A DNA stretch of 64,000 nucleotides, from positions 496,001-560,000 of the forward strand of contig NZ_CP058579.1 in NCBI RefSeq assembly GCF_013402875.1, in the 5' to 3' direction. This document shows positions 28,485-36,968 of this stretch, piece after piece. A program made the translations under genes and the position numbers. Within the stretch, counting starts at the first letter, position 1. Each line of letters starts with the position of its first letter. The notes beneath the pieces were generated by a model that was given only the letters and a program-made list of their open reading frames with translations, searched no databases and was not told the origin of the DNA. Source of the DNA: Halorarum salinum. GTDB taxonomy: Archaea > Halobacteriota > Halobacteria > Halobacteriales > Haloferacaceae.

Positions 28485-28807
28485 TGCCGGTCGTCGGGCT
28501 CGGCTCGCCGGTCGGCCTGCTCGCGGGGGTCGCGGCGACGGCCTCTGCGGTCGTCGGCCTCTACATCGGCTACCAGGCGTACCGCGGGCTCCGCCGCAAC
28601 GACGACCGGTCGATGCGGTGGCTCTCAGTCGGGATGATCCTGCTCTTCGGGCTGACGTACACGCTCGCGGTCGCCGGCCAGGGGCTGATCGCGTTCCGCG
28701 TCGTCCCCATCCACCTCCAGGACGCCTTCCGGCTGCTGGTACGGCTGACACAGCTCGTCGGCCTCGGATGCATCGCCTACTCCCTGCGGGTCGCGACGGG
28801 CCGGTGA
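28484..28807 (+). CDS. Small three-span membrane protein
   Basis: A 107-residue hydrophobic protein with about three membrane helices: VGLLAGVAATASAVVGLYIG, MRWLSVGMILLFGLTYTLAV and LVRLTQLVGLGCIAYSLRV. The short loops carry basic residues (RGLRRNDDRS). It is coupled to the regulator upstream and resembles small haloarchaeal membrane proteins often found beside winged-helix genes. It could be a sensor for that regulator, but this is inference. Confidence 0.7.
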   Translation: MPVVGLGSPVGLLAGVAATASAVVGLYIGYQAYRGLRRNDDRSMRWLSVGMILLFGLTYTLAVAGQGLIAFRVVPIHLQDAFRLLVRLTQLVGLGCIAYSLRVATGR

Positions 28808-29103
28808 AGCCGGTTCGCGGCGCGTATCGGCCCGTACCGTCGCTCCTCCGCCGCGGACGGGGACTCCCCGTCCCGTCTGCCGTCGGCGTGCGCGAGTTCG
28901 GGCGCACGCCGGTTCACGAGCGCCGTTCAGGTCGGGCCGGGAAGTACGCCCCGTCTCGCCGTGCCTGCGTTTTCCCGTCCACGACCCCGAAGCGATCCCG
29001 GTCCGCGAGCCGGGAGTCCCCGCAGACGGCCCGTGACGGCCTCGTGCGACCTCCGACCCGCCCAGACGGAAGCGTTTAGACGGCCGGCCGGCTACGCTTC
29101 GGT
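28808..29103. other. Intergenic region
   Basis: These 296 bases contain no protein-like reading frame. A TTTAGA-like promoter box at about 29072 to 29080 lies ahead of the TRAM gene. The rest is GC-rich and shows no strong stem. Confidence 0.4.
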
Positions 29104-29559
29104 ATGTCGGACTGTCCACTCGCCGACGACTGCCCACGGTTTTCGGAGCGGATCAACGGGATGGGATGCCAGCACTACGGCGACCGCGGCGGCGCCGAGT
29201 GGTGCAACAACTACGACATGCCCATCGCCGACCTGAAGCAACAGCCCGTCAAGCCGGGCGAGGAGGTCGTCCTCGACGTGGAGGACATCCACGAGAGCGG
29301 CGCCGGCGTCGGCCGGACCGAGGACGGCTTCATCGTCATGGTCGACGGCGCGCTCCCCCCGGCCCGCGTCCGCGTCCGCATCGACCGCGTGAAGCAGAAC
29401 CACGCGAAGGCGAAGGAGGTGCTCGAGAAGCTTCCGCTCGAGGGGGACGGGGACGACGTCGACCTCGACGAGGCGGACCCGGCGAGCGAGCGGGACCGGG
29501 AGCGGGAGGAGAAGGAGGAACAGCGGCTCGGATCGCGCGACAACTTCTGGGGCTCGTAG
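29104..29559 (+). CDS. TRAM-domain protein with N-terminal cysteine cluster
   Basis: A 151-residue protein. The first part has cysteines in CPLADDCPRF and GMGCQHYGDRGGAEWC, possibly a metal site. A TRAM domain at about residues 48 to 107 (VKPGEEVVLDVEDIHESGAGVGRTEDGFIVMV, then VRVRIDRVKQNHAKAK) is a small beta-barrel that binds RNA in tRNA-modifying enzymes and in archaeal single-domain proteins. The tail is charged (ERDREREEKEEQ). Such proteins may act as RNA chaperones or aid translation. The gene lies apart from tRNA modification genes. Confidence 0.85.
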   Translation: MSDCPLADDCPRFSERINGMGCQHYGDRGGAEWCNNYDMPIADLKQQPVKPGEEVVLDVEDIHESGAGVGRTEDGFIVMVDGALPPARVRVRIDRVKQNHAKAKEVLEKLPLEGDGDDVDLDEADPASERDREREEKEEQRLGSRDNFWGS

Positions 29560-29635
29560 GCCGCCACCGCCCCGGGAATCGCGCAGGGACAGTCCGGACT
29601 ATCCTTTTTTGTGACCTCCGCCCCGAGTCTCGGAC

Positions 29636-30124
29636 ATGGTCGATTCGGAGGGGGACGCCGGCGCGGTCGAGGTCGACGTGGACGAACTCCTCGACAGCGT
29701 CGGGTTCGACCCCGAGCGGAGCGTGCTCACCCGCCGGCAGGCCGAGGTGCTGGCGCTCCGCGAGCGCGGCACCCGCCAGGCCGACATCGCGGCGCTGCTT
29801 GGCACCTCCCGGGCCAACGTCTCCAGCGTCGAGGCCAGCGCCCGCGAGAACGTCGCCAAGGCGCGCGAGACGGTCGCGTTCGCCGAGGCGCTCGCCGCCC
29901 CGGTCCGGGTCGAGGTGGAGACGGGTGCCGACCTCTACGACGTCCCCCAGCGGGTCTACGACGCATGCGACGCGGCGGGCGTGAAGGTGAACCACACCGC
30001 CCCGGACCTGATGAAACTCGTGAGCGACGAGGCGGGCGACGCCGTCCAGGGCCGGAAGGTCGTCGTGCCCATCCTCGTCGGCGTCACCAGCGGCGGGTCG
30101 GTTCGGGTGCGGCAGTCGGAGTGA
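29636..30124 (+). CDS. Tfx-family DNA-binding protein
   Basis: A 162-residue protein. Residues about 31 to 80 match the Tfx helix-turn-helix: LTRRQAEVLALRERGTRQADIAALLGTSRANVSSVE, a strongly conserved archaeal pattern. A C-terminal domain follows, which ends GGSVRVRQSE. Tfx was first described as a molybdenum-linked regulator in methanogens; its haloarchaeal role is unknown. The ATG at 29636 has a TTTTTTGT box at about 29601 to 29609. The gene is monocistronic by spacing. Confidence 0.88.
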   Translation: MVDSEGDAGAVEVDVDELLDSVGFDPERSVLTRRQAEVLALRERGTRQADIAALLGTSRANVSSVEASARENVAKARETVAFAEALAAPVRVEVETGADLYDVPQRVYDACDAAGVKVNHTAPDLMKLVSDEAGDAVQGRKVVVPILVGVTSGGSVRVRQSE

Positions 30125-30224
30125 CGGCGACTCGGGCGGCGACGGCTGTGGTCGCGCCACCGAGCGCACTCGCGTCGGGTCCGCGTGGACGGTCTCTCCT
30201 CGACGGCGCTTACCGCGTCGAAAC

Positions 30225-30698
30225 TCAGTCGTCCGCCGGCATCTCCTCGGCGAAGAGGTCGTCAGGGACGGCGCCGATCTGCATCAGCATCGGCAGCATG
30301 TTCACTTCCTGCCAGGATTCGGCGAGCTCGCCGTCCTCGACGCGGCTGATGTCGATCCCCGTCATCGTGACCTCCTCGTTCGTCGGCTCGACGCCCGCCA
30401 TCTCGCCGGTGTGGGTGCCCCGCATCGTCCAGCGTGTCACGACCCAGTCACCGGTCGAGATGACCTGCTCGGCCTCGATCCGACCGTCGACGACGCCGGC
30501 GCCCATCTCGGCCATCTCCCGGTAGCCGTCGGGACCGCGTACCGGTTCCGGCATCGACGAGTCGTGGAGGACGTAGTCGTCCGCGACCAGTTCGTCGATG
30601 ACGTCGAAGTTCCCCTTCTCCCAGACCTCCTCGTTGAGGCGTCGGACCACTCGCTCGTTGTCGTCGGCTCTCGTCGCGTCGTCTTTGGCTGTCGTCAT
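30225..30698 (-). CDS. SnoaL-like/NTF2-fold ester cyclase family protein
   Basis: A 157-residue single-domain protein of the NTF2-like fold. The pattern is VVRRLNEEVWEKGNFDVIDELVADDYVLHD, then GPDGYREMAEM, and later VVTRWTMRGTHTGEMAGVEPTNEEVTMTG. Proteins of this SnoaL/ester-cyclase group are often involved in small-molecule catalysis or as binding proteins, with no fixed substrate. I chose the ATG at 30698 over the GTG at 30704 for its better N terminus. It is isolated by orientation. Confidence 0.82.
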   Translation of the reverse strand: MTTAKDDATRADDNERVVRRLNEEVWEKGNFDVIDELVADDYVLHDSSMPEPVRGPDGYREMAEMGAGVVDGRIEAEQVISTGDWVVTRWTMRGTHTGEMAGVEPTNEEVTMTGIDISRVEDGELAESWQEVNMLPMLMQIGAVPDDLFAEEMPADD

Positions 30699-30912
30699 GG
30701 TCACGTCCCAGCGTGCCGGGACGTACAGTCCGGACGCTCCCGGAGCGCATTGTTATGAGCGACCGCGTGCCCGGTACGGGTGACACGTTCCCGAAACGGC
30801 CATCGGTTCCCCCCGAAACGGGACGTTACCGCCGTCAGTCCGGCGTTACTCCGCGGTTCCGCGCCCGAACGGAATGCGGCCCGGACTCCCGGTAGGGCCG
30901 GCGGTCGCCCCG
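30699..30912. other. Intergenic region
   Basis: These 214 bases lie between the NTF2-fold gene start and the stop of the guanylyltransferase gene. I find no gene or strong repeat in them. Confidence 0.35.
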
Positions 30913-32043
30913 TCAGAACTTCCCCTCCCGCTTCAGTTGCTCGACCACCTCGCGCACCCGCTGGGCCTCGCCCTTCGGCACCACGAGCACGCGGTCGTCG
31001 CAGGCGACGACACAGAGGTCGTCAACGCCGACCAGCGAGACGTGTCTCCCGTCGCTGGCGACGACGTTGCCCGACGCGTCGAGCGTCAGCGCGTCCGACG
31101 CCAGCGCGTTGCCGTCGGCGTCCGTCCCGAGCACGCGTTCGAGCGCGTCCCACGAGCCGAGGTCGTCCCAAGCGAAGTCCGCGGGCACGACGACGGCGTC
31201 CTCGGCCCGCTCCATCACCGCGTAGTCGATGCTCACGGGCTCCACGGCGTCGAAGCCCCGTTCCGGGTCGCCGGCCTCCAGCGCGTCGACCAGCGGCGCC
31301 AGCGGCGTGTCGCGCGCGGCCGCCAGGAGCGCGTCGGGCGTCCACGCGAAGATGCCCGCGTTCCAACGGTAGCCGGCGTCGACGTACTCGCGGGCCGTTC
31401 CGGCGTCGGGCTTCTCGTGGAACGCGGCCAGGTCGCGGTAGCGGTCGTCGCCCCCCTCCGGCCCGGGTTCGACGTACCCGTACCCCGTGTCGGGCCGGGT
31501 CGGTTCCACCCCGAAGGCGACGAGCGACCCGGTGTCGGCGGCGACGCGCGCGCCGCGGGCCATCGTCCCCGAGAAGGCGTCCGCGTCGGGGACGTGGTGG
31601 TCCGCGGGGAGGCAGACGACGACCGGGTCCCGGTTCCGGGTAGCGCCGTCGCGGACGCGTTCGCGGGCCGCCCAGGTCGCGTACAGCAGCGCCGGGCCGG
31701 TGTCCTTCCCGGCCGGTTCGACGACGACCCCGGCGTCGAGCGCGTGGTCGTCGATCTCGTCCGCGAACTCGGGGCGGGTGGAGACGAGCACCTCGTCGGC
31801 GAAGTCGGTTCGGGCGACCGTCCGGGCGAGGAGGCTCCCGTCCGCGTCGCCCGCGGCGCCGGTCACGCCGCCACCGGCACCGAGGGGGAGGAACTGCTTC
31901 GGCCGGTCGCTCCGCGAGGCGGGGTAGAGCCGCGATCCGGTGCCGCCCGCGAGCACCACCGCGACGACGGGGCGGGCCGGCGCGTCACCGTTCACGGCCG
32001 ACGCTTCCGGCCGCCCTCGCCGTCCGTCGTCGGATCCGCTCAC
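30913..32043 (-). CDS. Mannose-1-phosphate guanylyltransferase
   Basis: A 376-residue nucleotidyltransferase. The N-terminal signature VVAVVLAGGTGSRLYPASR and the following RPKQFLPL are the classic guanylyltransferase motifs. Other recognisable stretches are ADHHVPDADAF, EPTRPDTGYGYVEPG, YRWNAGIFAWTP and PVSIDYAVMERAEDAVVVPADFAWDDLGSWDAL. It makes GDP-mannose from GTP and mannose-1-phosphate for glycan synthesis or N-glycosylation. The GTG at 32043 overlaps the stop of the small gene upstream in a GTGA arrangement, so the two are translationally coupled. Confidence 0.92.
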   Translation of the reverse strand: MSGSDDGRRGRPEASAVNGDAPARPVVAVVLAGGTGSRLYPASRSDRPKQFLPLGAGGGVTGAAGDADGSLLARTVARTDFADEVLVSTRPEFADEIDDHALDAGVVVEPAGKDTGPALLYATWAARERVRDGATRNRDPVVVCLPADHHVPDADAFSGTMARGARVAADTGSLVAFGVEPTRPDTGYGYVEPGPEGGDDRYRDLAAFHEKPDAGTAREYVDAGYRWNAGIFAWTPDALLAAARDTPLAPLVDALEAGDPERGFDAVEPVSIDYAVMERAEDAVVVPADFAWDDLGSWDALERVLGTDADGNALASDALTLDASGNVVASDGRHVSLVGVDDLCVVACDDRVLVVPKGEAQRVREVVEQLKREGKF

Positions 32044-32351
32044 CACGTCTGCACCCGTCCGTCGCGCACGTCCTCGGCACAGCCCTCGCAGTCCACGTTG
32101 TCGGCCTCGAAACAGTCCGGCCGGCCCTCCGCGTCGACGGCCACGGCGCGCCGCTCGACGTACCGCCGGCAGACGACGCGGGCGTTCCCCTCGCCGTCGT
32201 CCGGGAGGCCGAACTCCGCCGGGTCGACCCGGTCCGGGGCGCCTCCTTCCCGTCGGCCCTCCCGGTAGGCGTCCCTGCTCCGGGCGTACTCCCGGCCGGC
32301 CTTCCGGGCCTGCTGGCGCAGGACCCGGCGGAGGCGGTCGGTCAACGTCAT
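32040..32351 (-). CDS. Small cysteine-containing protein upstream of guanylyltransferase
   Basis: A 103-residue protein that begins MTLTDRLRRVLRQQARKAGREYARSRDAYREG, a basic helical part. The C-terminal half is VVCRRYVERRAVAVD, then PDCFEADNVDCEGCAED, in which four cysteines could bind metal. The ATG at 32351 is chosen; longer in-frame sequence upstream is arginine-rich and unlikely. It overlaps the guanylyltransferase start by four bases. I do not recognise its function. Confidence 0.7.
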   Translation of the reverse strand: MTLTDRLRRVLRQQARKAGREYARSRDAYREGRREGGAPDRVDPAEFGLPDDGEGNARVVCRRYVERRAVAVDAEGRPDCFEADNVDCEGCAEDVRDGRVQTW

Positions 32352-32556
32352 GCCCGACCCTGCGCCGGCCAGCGACATAGGTCCGTTGCCGTCCTCCCGC
32401 CCCTCTCCGCCGGTGCGGTCGACCGCCGGCGCGGCCGGTCCCCGTCGACGCGTCCGGACCCGTTTCACTTCCGCTCCGCTCCCGGAGCGTTAAATAGGAT
32501 GAGGAACCAACCGGCGTACGCCTCCCACCGAAAAACTGAGCGGAGGCAGGAGAACC

Positions 32557-33486
32557 ATGGCAGATTTGCAAACCCAGGCGGAAGAGATACACGAGCAGTT
32601 TTCCGACCACCTCGACGTCACGGTCGAGGAGGTCGAGGAGAAACTCGACGCGCTCGTCACGGAGTACAGCGTCCCCGTCGACGAGGCGCGCCGGAGCGTC
32701 GTCAACTCCTACCTCGACGAGGCGGGGATGGAGCGGGACGAACTCGCGCCCGGCGGCGCCGAGGCGGCGCTCGTCGGCGAGATCGACGAGGACGAGCAGT
32801 GGGTCGACCTCCGGGTGAAGGTGGCCGACCTCTGGGACCCCGGCCACGAGTCGATCGCGCAGGTGGGCCTGCTCGGCGACGAGTCGGGCACCATCAAGTT
32901 CGTCGCCTTCGACACCAGCGACCTCCCGAAGTTGGAGGAGGGCGCGAGCTACGCGCTCGGCAACGTCGTCACCGACGAGTACCAGGGCAACTACTCGGTG
33001 AAGCTCAACCGGACGACCACCATCGAGGAACTCGACGAGGAAGTCGAGGTCGGCGACGACTCCTCGGAGGTCGAGGGCGCGCTGGTGGACATCCAGTCCG
33101 GGTCGGGGCTCATCAAGCGCTGCCCCGAGGAGGACTGCACCCGCGTCCTCCAGAACGGCCGCTGTAGCGAACACGGCCAGGTCGACGGCGAGTTCGACCT
33201 GCGGATCAAGGCCGTCCTCGACGACGGCGAGGTCGTTCAGGAGGTCATCTTCGACGAGGAGGCGACCACCGACCTGACGGGCATCTCCCTCGCGGACGCA
33301 AAGAGCATGGCACAGGACGCGCTCGACACCACGGTCGTCGGCGAGGAGATGGCCGACCAGGTCGTCGGACACTACTACCGCGTCCGCGGGCCGACGTTCG
33401 GCCGGTACGTGCTCGTCGACGAGTTCGAGGAGCTGTCCGGGCCGGCGGATGCCGAGGACGTGCTGATCAAAGCGAGGTCGATGTGA
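32557..33486 (+). CDS. rpa3: Replication protein A (RPA3-type, with zinc finger)
   Basis: A 309-residue single-stranded-DNA-binding protein. An N-terminal helical part (about 1 to 60) is followed by an OB fold (about 70 to 155, with WVDLRVKVADLWDPG and FVAFDTSDLPKLEEG). A zinc finger, CPEEDC plus a C-x2-H pair (C-x4-C-x8-C-x2-H), lies at about 189 to 207. A C-terminal part follows. In Haloferax volcanii an RPA of this size with one zinc finger lies in an operon with an RPA-associated protein; the gene after this one matches that partner. The name rpa3 reflects this arrangement and is inferred. It protects single-stranded DNA in replication and repair. Confidence 0.88.
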   Translation: MADLQTQAEEIHEQFSDHLDVTVEEVEEKLDALVTEYSVPVDEARRSVVNSYLDEAGMERDELAPGGAEAALVGEIDEDEQWVDLRVKVADLWDPGHESIAQVGLLGDESGTIKFVAFDTSDLPKLEEGASYALGNVVTDEYQGNYSVKLNRTTTIEELDEEVEVGDDSSEVEGALVDIQSGSGLIKRCPEEDCTRVLQNGRCSEHGQVDGEFDLRIKAVLDDGEVVQEVIFDEEATTDLTGISLADAKSMAQDALDTTVVGEEMADQVVGHYYRVRGPTFGRYVLVDEFEELSGPADAEDVLIKARSM

Positions 33487-33487
33487 A

Positions 33488-34090
33488 ATGAGCGGAAACG
33501 TTCCCACCCGAGAGGTCGCCCGCCGGGCGTTCGCCCGCGAGTACAACGACGGCAGCTACACGTTCAAGGAGTCCGAGGACGAGCGGGCGCCGCTGTACCT
33601 GCTGCTCCCCACCGGGGAGCGCGCGAACCGCGTGTTCCTCGTCGGCACCCTCACCGAGAAGGAGGACGTCGGCGAGGACAGCGAGTACTGGCGCGGCCGA
33701 ATCGTCGACCCGACGGGCACGTTCTTCGTGTACGCCGGGCAGTACCAGCCCGAGGCCGCCAGCGCGCTCCGCGAACTGGAGCCGCCGGCCTACGTCGCGG
33801 TGGTCGGCAAGCCGCGGACCTACGAGACCGACGACGGAAACGTCAACGTCTCGGTCCGCCCCGAGTCCATCACCGCCGTCGACGCCGCCACGCGCGACCG
33901 CTGGGTCGTCGAGACGGCCCGGCGGACCCTCGAACGCGTCGAGCGGTTCGACGACGAGGGCAACGAGTACGCGCTGATGGCCCGCGAACAGTACGACCTC
34001 CCCGTGGAGGAGTACGTCGACGCGGCCGTCGCCGCGCTCGAATCGCTCGACGGCGGCGACGAACTCGAGGGGGAAGAGGCGCCCGCGTAG
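33488..34090 (+). CDS. rpap3: RPA-associated protein (COG3390 type)
   Basis: A 200-residue protein that begins MSGNVPTREVARRAFAREY. An OB-fold-like part follows, with YLLLPTGERANRVFLVGTLTEKEDVG and EYWRGRIVDPTGTFFVYAGQYQPEA, then acidic helices. It starts 1 base after the RPA gene stop. In Haloferax volcanii the products of such pairs form a complex that binds single-stranded DNA, and this one probably is the same. The symbol is inferred from that operon. The frame, spacing and length agree. Confidence 0.85.
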   Translation: MSGNVPTREVARRAFAREYNDGSYTFKESEDERAPLYLLLPTGERANRVFLVGTLTEKEDVGEDSEYWRGRIVDPTGTFFVYAGQYQPEAASALRELEPPAYVAVVGKPRTYETDDGNVNVSVRPESITAVDAATRDRWVVETARRTLERVERFDDEGNEYALMAREQYDLPVEEYVDAAVAALESLDGGDELEGEEAPA

Positions 34091-34465
34091 GCCCGCCGAG
34101 GGTCGCGCGACGCCCCTTCCCGCGTTCCCCCTGCGGCTTTTTCGGGAACCGGCCGGCGAGCGGCGACGATACCTGGACGACCGCCGTCGAGTCGGCAGCA
34201 GGGGTGGCGCGCGGCGACCGCGCTTTCGTGCGCGGCCGACGACGCGTGAGGGCCGAGCGGGCCGGCGCGCCATGAAGGCGCGCCGATCGTGAGCGAGTCG
34301 GCTGGGGAGGGTGTGGCTCCCATCACGCCCAGGCGTAGTGGTCTGCTCGACCGACCGGCCGGACCGTTCGAACGCACCACCTGCCGATCCGTCGGGATCC
34401 CCCCACACGAGGCATACACCCGTCTGACGAACCGTTAAGTGATACACGGACCCAACGAGTACGAC
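34091..34465. other. Long intergenic region with a hairpin
   Basis: These 375 bases contain no protein-like frame. They include a 9-base stem at 34263 to 34271 and 34277 to 34285 around five bases, made of two GGCGCGCC blocks. Nearby is the block GCTGGGGAGGGTGTGGCTCCC, which resembles dispersed haloarchaeal repeats but does not match the other copies here. A promoter box (GTTAAGTG, about 34433 to 34440) lies before the next gene. Confidence 0.5.
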
Positions 34466-34903
34466 ATGAGCAACAAGAACAAGACGATCTCCTTCCGCGT
34501 CAACGAGGACGCGTTCGAGGCGCTCCGGGAGATCGCGGACGAGCGGGACCTCTCGCTGTCGGCGGTGTTCCGCGACTACGTCGACGCGCTCGTCACCCAC
34601 GACGGCCAGATCCGGGTCGTCCCCGAGCACGAGTACGAGGCCGACGGCGACGACGACGCGCCGTTCCCGCCGACCGTGTCGGTCCCGCGGAGCTTCGTCC
34701 GCGAGCACGAGCGCCTGGAGCTCGAGGCCGAGCACCTGCGCGAGCAGCTCGACGAGTACAAGGAGTACGCGACGTACCTCCACGACCGCATCGAGTCGGA
34801 CGCCGACGACGGCGAGGACGTGGTGAACCTCGAGGACCTCGACCAGGAGCGCGACGTGCCGGACGTCGACCTGGAGTCCGACGAGCCGTACAAGCTCGGC
34901 TGA
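34466..34903 (+). CDS. Ribbon-helix-helix protein
   Basis: A 145-residue protein. The N-terminal part, MSNKNKTISFRVNEDAFEALREIADERDLSLSAVFRDYVDALV, is a CopG/NikR-type ribbon-helix-helix DNA-binding fold (beta strand TISFRV, then two helices). The rest has a coiled, acidic segment (LELEAEHLREQLDEYKEYATYLHDRIE), which may be a dimerisation arm. It is probably a transcription regulator. The ATG at 34466 has a TATA-like box about 28 bases upstream. No obvious regulated gene is adjacent, apart from the convergent cysteine-cluster gene. Confidence 0.82.
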   Translation: MSNKNKTISFRVNEDAFEALREIADERDLSLSAVFRDYVDALVTHDGQIRVVPEHEYEADGDDDAPFPPTVSVPRSFVREHERLELEAEHLREQLDEYKEYATYLHDRIESDADDGEDVVNLEDLDQERDVPDVDLESDEPYKLG

Positions 34904-34951
34904 GCCGGGGGACGAGCGCCCGCCGAACGCCCGCCGAGCGCCCGTACAGCT

Positions 34952-35407
34952 CTACCCGGCGAGCGCCCGTTTCGCGTCCCGCGCCTTCTCCTCCATCTCC
35001 CGGTCGCCCTCCACGTCGGCGAGCGACTCGACCGCCTCCAGCGTCCGCACCGCCGAGTCGAGGAAGGAGAGCACGTCGCCGGGGTAGGCGTACAGCATGT
35101 AGTCGTCGCCCATGACGTCGACGATGGCGTCCGGACCCATGCCCTGTGCCCGGAGCTCCAGCAGGTACCGGACGAACTTCCGCTCGGGGTGGCCACAGTA
35201 GGGGGCGTCCTCGCAGTCGCAGTCCAGGAAGTCCTCGGCGAACTCCAGCAGGCGGTCGCGCGTCGCCTCGTCCACCTCGGCCAGGCCCTCGCCGGTGAAG
35301 ACGAGGTCCAGCGTCGCGCCCTTGAACGCGCCCTTCGGCACGCTCGTCCCGAGCTGGGAGGCGATCTGCCGGTGGTTCTTGAGGTAGATCTTGTCCGTGA
35401 TGGCCAC
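34952..35407 (-). CDS. Cysteine-cluster protein (helicase-associated domain type)
   Basis: A 151-residue protein. It begins VAITDKIYLKNHRQIASQLGTSVPKGAFKG. The middle carries DCDCEDAPYCGHPERKFVRYLLELRAQG, with three cysteines and one histidine in a possible metal site. The C-terminal part has YAYPGDVLSFLDSAVRTLEAVESL. From memory, similar C-terminal regions occur fused to archaeal superfamily II helicases (the DUF5814 region); here a helicase gene of that type lies 2.5 kb away at 37859 without this part. The GTG at 35407 has a GCTTTTGG box some 30 bases upstream. The split is inferred and needs a profile search. Confidence 0.65.
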   Translation of the reverse strand: MAITDKIYLKNHRQIASQLGTSVPKGAFKGATLDLVFTGEGLAEVDEATRDRLLEFAEDFLDCDCEDAPYCGHPERKFVRYLLELRAQGMGPDAIVDVMGDDYMLYAYPGDVLSFLDSAVRTLEAVESLADVEGDREMEEKARDAKRALAG

Positions 35408-35566
35408 TGCTACTCGAAGGAAGGCGCGAGCGGGCCAAAAGCCCGACGGTCCGCTGGCCGCCGCGTCCGGCGACACGCTGGCTGCGTATCCACCGTGCGT
35501 CCGCGTCACACCGCCCGATTGCGTTCGTAACGTATTTGAGTCGGAACGCAGTAGTTGTCGGTGCGT

Positions 35567-35640
35567 GTCCGGGTTGGGGTAGTGGACTATCCTTCAGCCT
35601 TGTGGAGGCTGAGACGCGGGTTCAATTCTCGCACCTGGAC
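35567..35640 (+). tRNA. tRNA-His (GTG anticodon)
   Basis: A cloverleaf can be drawn by eye. The acceptor stem pairs TCCGGGT (35568 to 35574) with ACCTGGA (35633 to 35639). The extra G at 35567 pairs with C at 35640, the G-1:C73 pair specific to tRNA-His. The anticodon stem is CAGCC/GGCTG around loop TTGTGGA (35600 to 35606), so the anticodon GTG is at 35602 to 35604. The T-arm has GCGGG and CTCGC around TTCAATT. There is no intron and no encoded CCA. An AT-rich box at 35531 to 35540 is a likely promoter. Confidence 0.93.
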
Positions 35641-35719
35641 CTCGAAACGGTTTCTCGCGGTTCGTCCGTCGCCGGTGGGCCGTCGCCGTTCCCGCCCGGC
35701 CGAGCCGGATCCGCGTGGG

Positions 35720-36901
35720 TCAGCGGCCGCTGACCTCCGGCAGGCTGTCGCCGCCCCGGAGCCCGCCGGTGAGCGCGGTGCCGCCCGACTGGATGACGTC
35801 GAAGGCGGTCATCAGGTCGGTCCGGGAGATGAGCCCGACGAGGTCGCCGCTCGCGTCGATGACGACGAGTCGGCCGACGCTCCGGTCCTGCATCTCGTCG
35901 AGCGCGTCGAGCGCGTCCGACTCCGGCATCACGCTGGCGATGTCGGTCTCCATCACGTCGTCGACGGTGTAGGCGTCCCGCTCGACCTCCCGAACGCCCT
36001 GGGCGTCCTCGAGGGTGACCATGCCGACGAGGCGGCCGCCCTCCATGACGGGGTAGCCCGTGTGACGCTCCGTGAACATCCGCTCCATGAGCCCCGCGAC
36101 GGAGGTGTCGGGCGTCACCGTCTTCAGCTCCTCGCGTGGGGTCATGATGTCCTCGACGGCGACGTCCTCGAAGGCGGCCCGGAGCACCGTCTGCTGGGCC
36201 TCCCCTGCGCCCGCGATGTAGATGAAGAACGCCAGGCCGACGACGATGAGGTCGCCGTTGAACAGCCCCCAGAGCCCGAGCAGGAACGCGAACACCTTCC
36301 CGACCTCGGCGGCGATCTTGGTCGCCTGGGCGTGCGGGCGGTTCCGCGCGAGCAGCGCCCGCAGCACGCGCCCGCCGTCCATCGGGAAGCCGGGCAGCAT
36401 GTTGAACGCCGCGAGCACGACGTTCATCAGCGCCAGGTACGCGACGACGAACGCCACCTCCGGCGGGAGCGACAGCGCCCCGAACGCGACCCAGGCGATG
36501 ACGCCGAGCAGGACGCTGACGACGGGGCCCGCGACGGCGATGGTCAGCTCCTGTCTCCAGTTCTCGGGCATCTCCTCGAAGCTCGCGACGCCACCGAACA
36601 GCCAGAGCGTGATCGACTCGATCTCATAGCCGAACCGCATCGCGACGAACGAGTGGCCGAACTCGTGGAGCAGCACGGAGACGAACAGCCCCACGGCGGC
36701 GGCGGTTCCGAGGACGAACGGGAGCTGTCCCCCGGTGAGCGCCGCGGCGTCGAGGGAGGAGCCGAGCACGTCGTTGATGAGTTCGGTGAACTGTCCGACC
36801 TGTGTCCCGATGATCCACGCGAACAGCGGGAGCACGAGCAGGAACGTCCAGTTCAACCGGACGGGGATGCCCGCGACCCGTCCCAGCGTGATTCCTCGCA
36901 T
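35720..36901 (-). CDS. Site-2 protease (M50) with two CBS domains
   Basis: A 393-residue intramembrane metalloprotease. The first zinc motif is LLHEFGHSFVA near residues 70 to 80, and the second zinc ligand motif is NMLPGFPMDGGRVLRALL near 166 to 183. About six membrane helices occupy the first 230 residues. Two CBS domains follow (about 250 to 370), which sense adenine nucleotides. Such proteases cleave membrane-bound regulators or signal proteins. The ATG at 36901 has a TTTATACC box at 36925 to 36932 on the minus strand, so it should be leaderless. The box is shared with the divergent cupin gene. Confidence 0.92.
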   Translation of the reverse strand: MRGITLGRVAGIPVRLNWTFLLVLPLFAWIIGTQVGQFTELINDVLGSSLDAAALTGGQLPFVLGTAAAVGLFVSVLLHEFGHSFVAMRFGYEIESITLWLFGGVASFEEMPENWRQELTIAVAGPVVSVLLGVIAWVAFGALSLPPEVAFVVAYLALMNVVLAAFNMLPGFPMDGGRVLRALLARNRPHAQATKIAAEVGKVFAFLLGLWGLFNGDLIVVGLAFFIYIAGAGEAQQTVLRAAFEDVAVEDIMTPREELKTVTPDTSVAGLMERMFTERHTGYPVMEGGRLVGMVTLEDAQGVREVERDAYTVDDVMETDIASVMPESDALDALDEMQDRSVGRLVVIDASGDLVGLISRTDLMTAFDVIQSGGTALTGGLRGGDSLPEVSGR

Positions 36902-36922
36902 GCGAACCCGTAGCAGTCGGGC

Positions 36923-36933
36923 AGGTATAAAGC
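36923..36933. promoter_or_regulatory. Bidirectional TATA-like element (GGTATAAAGCC)
   Basis: The sequence reads as a TATA element for both strands. Leftward it is 24 to 31 bases before the protease ATG. Rightward it is about 38 to 43 bases before the cupin ATG. It is the only AT-rich run in the 67-base spacer, so both genes probably use it or parts of it. Confidence 0.5.
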
Positions 36934-36968
36934 CGGGCGTTGATGTGGGTGCGGAACCAGGGGGTCGT

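Noticed and set aside
30913-33546. Minus-strand frame of 877 codons spanning guanylyltransferase and the antisense of rpa
   Set aside because: Only the part to about 32043 has guanylyltransferase motifs. The rest is the shadow of the plus-strand RPA gene, as GC-rich codon use leaves the opposite frame open.
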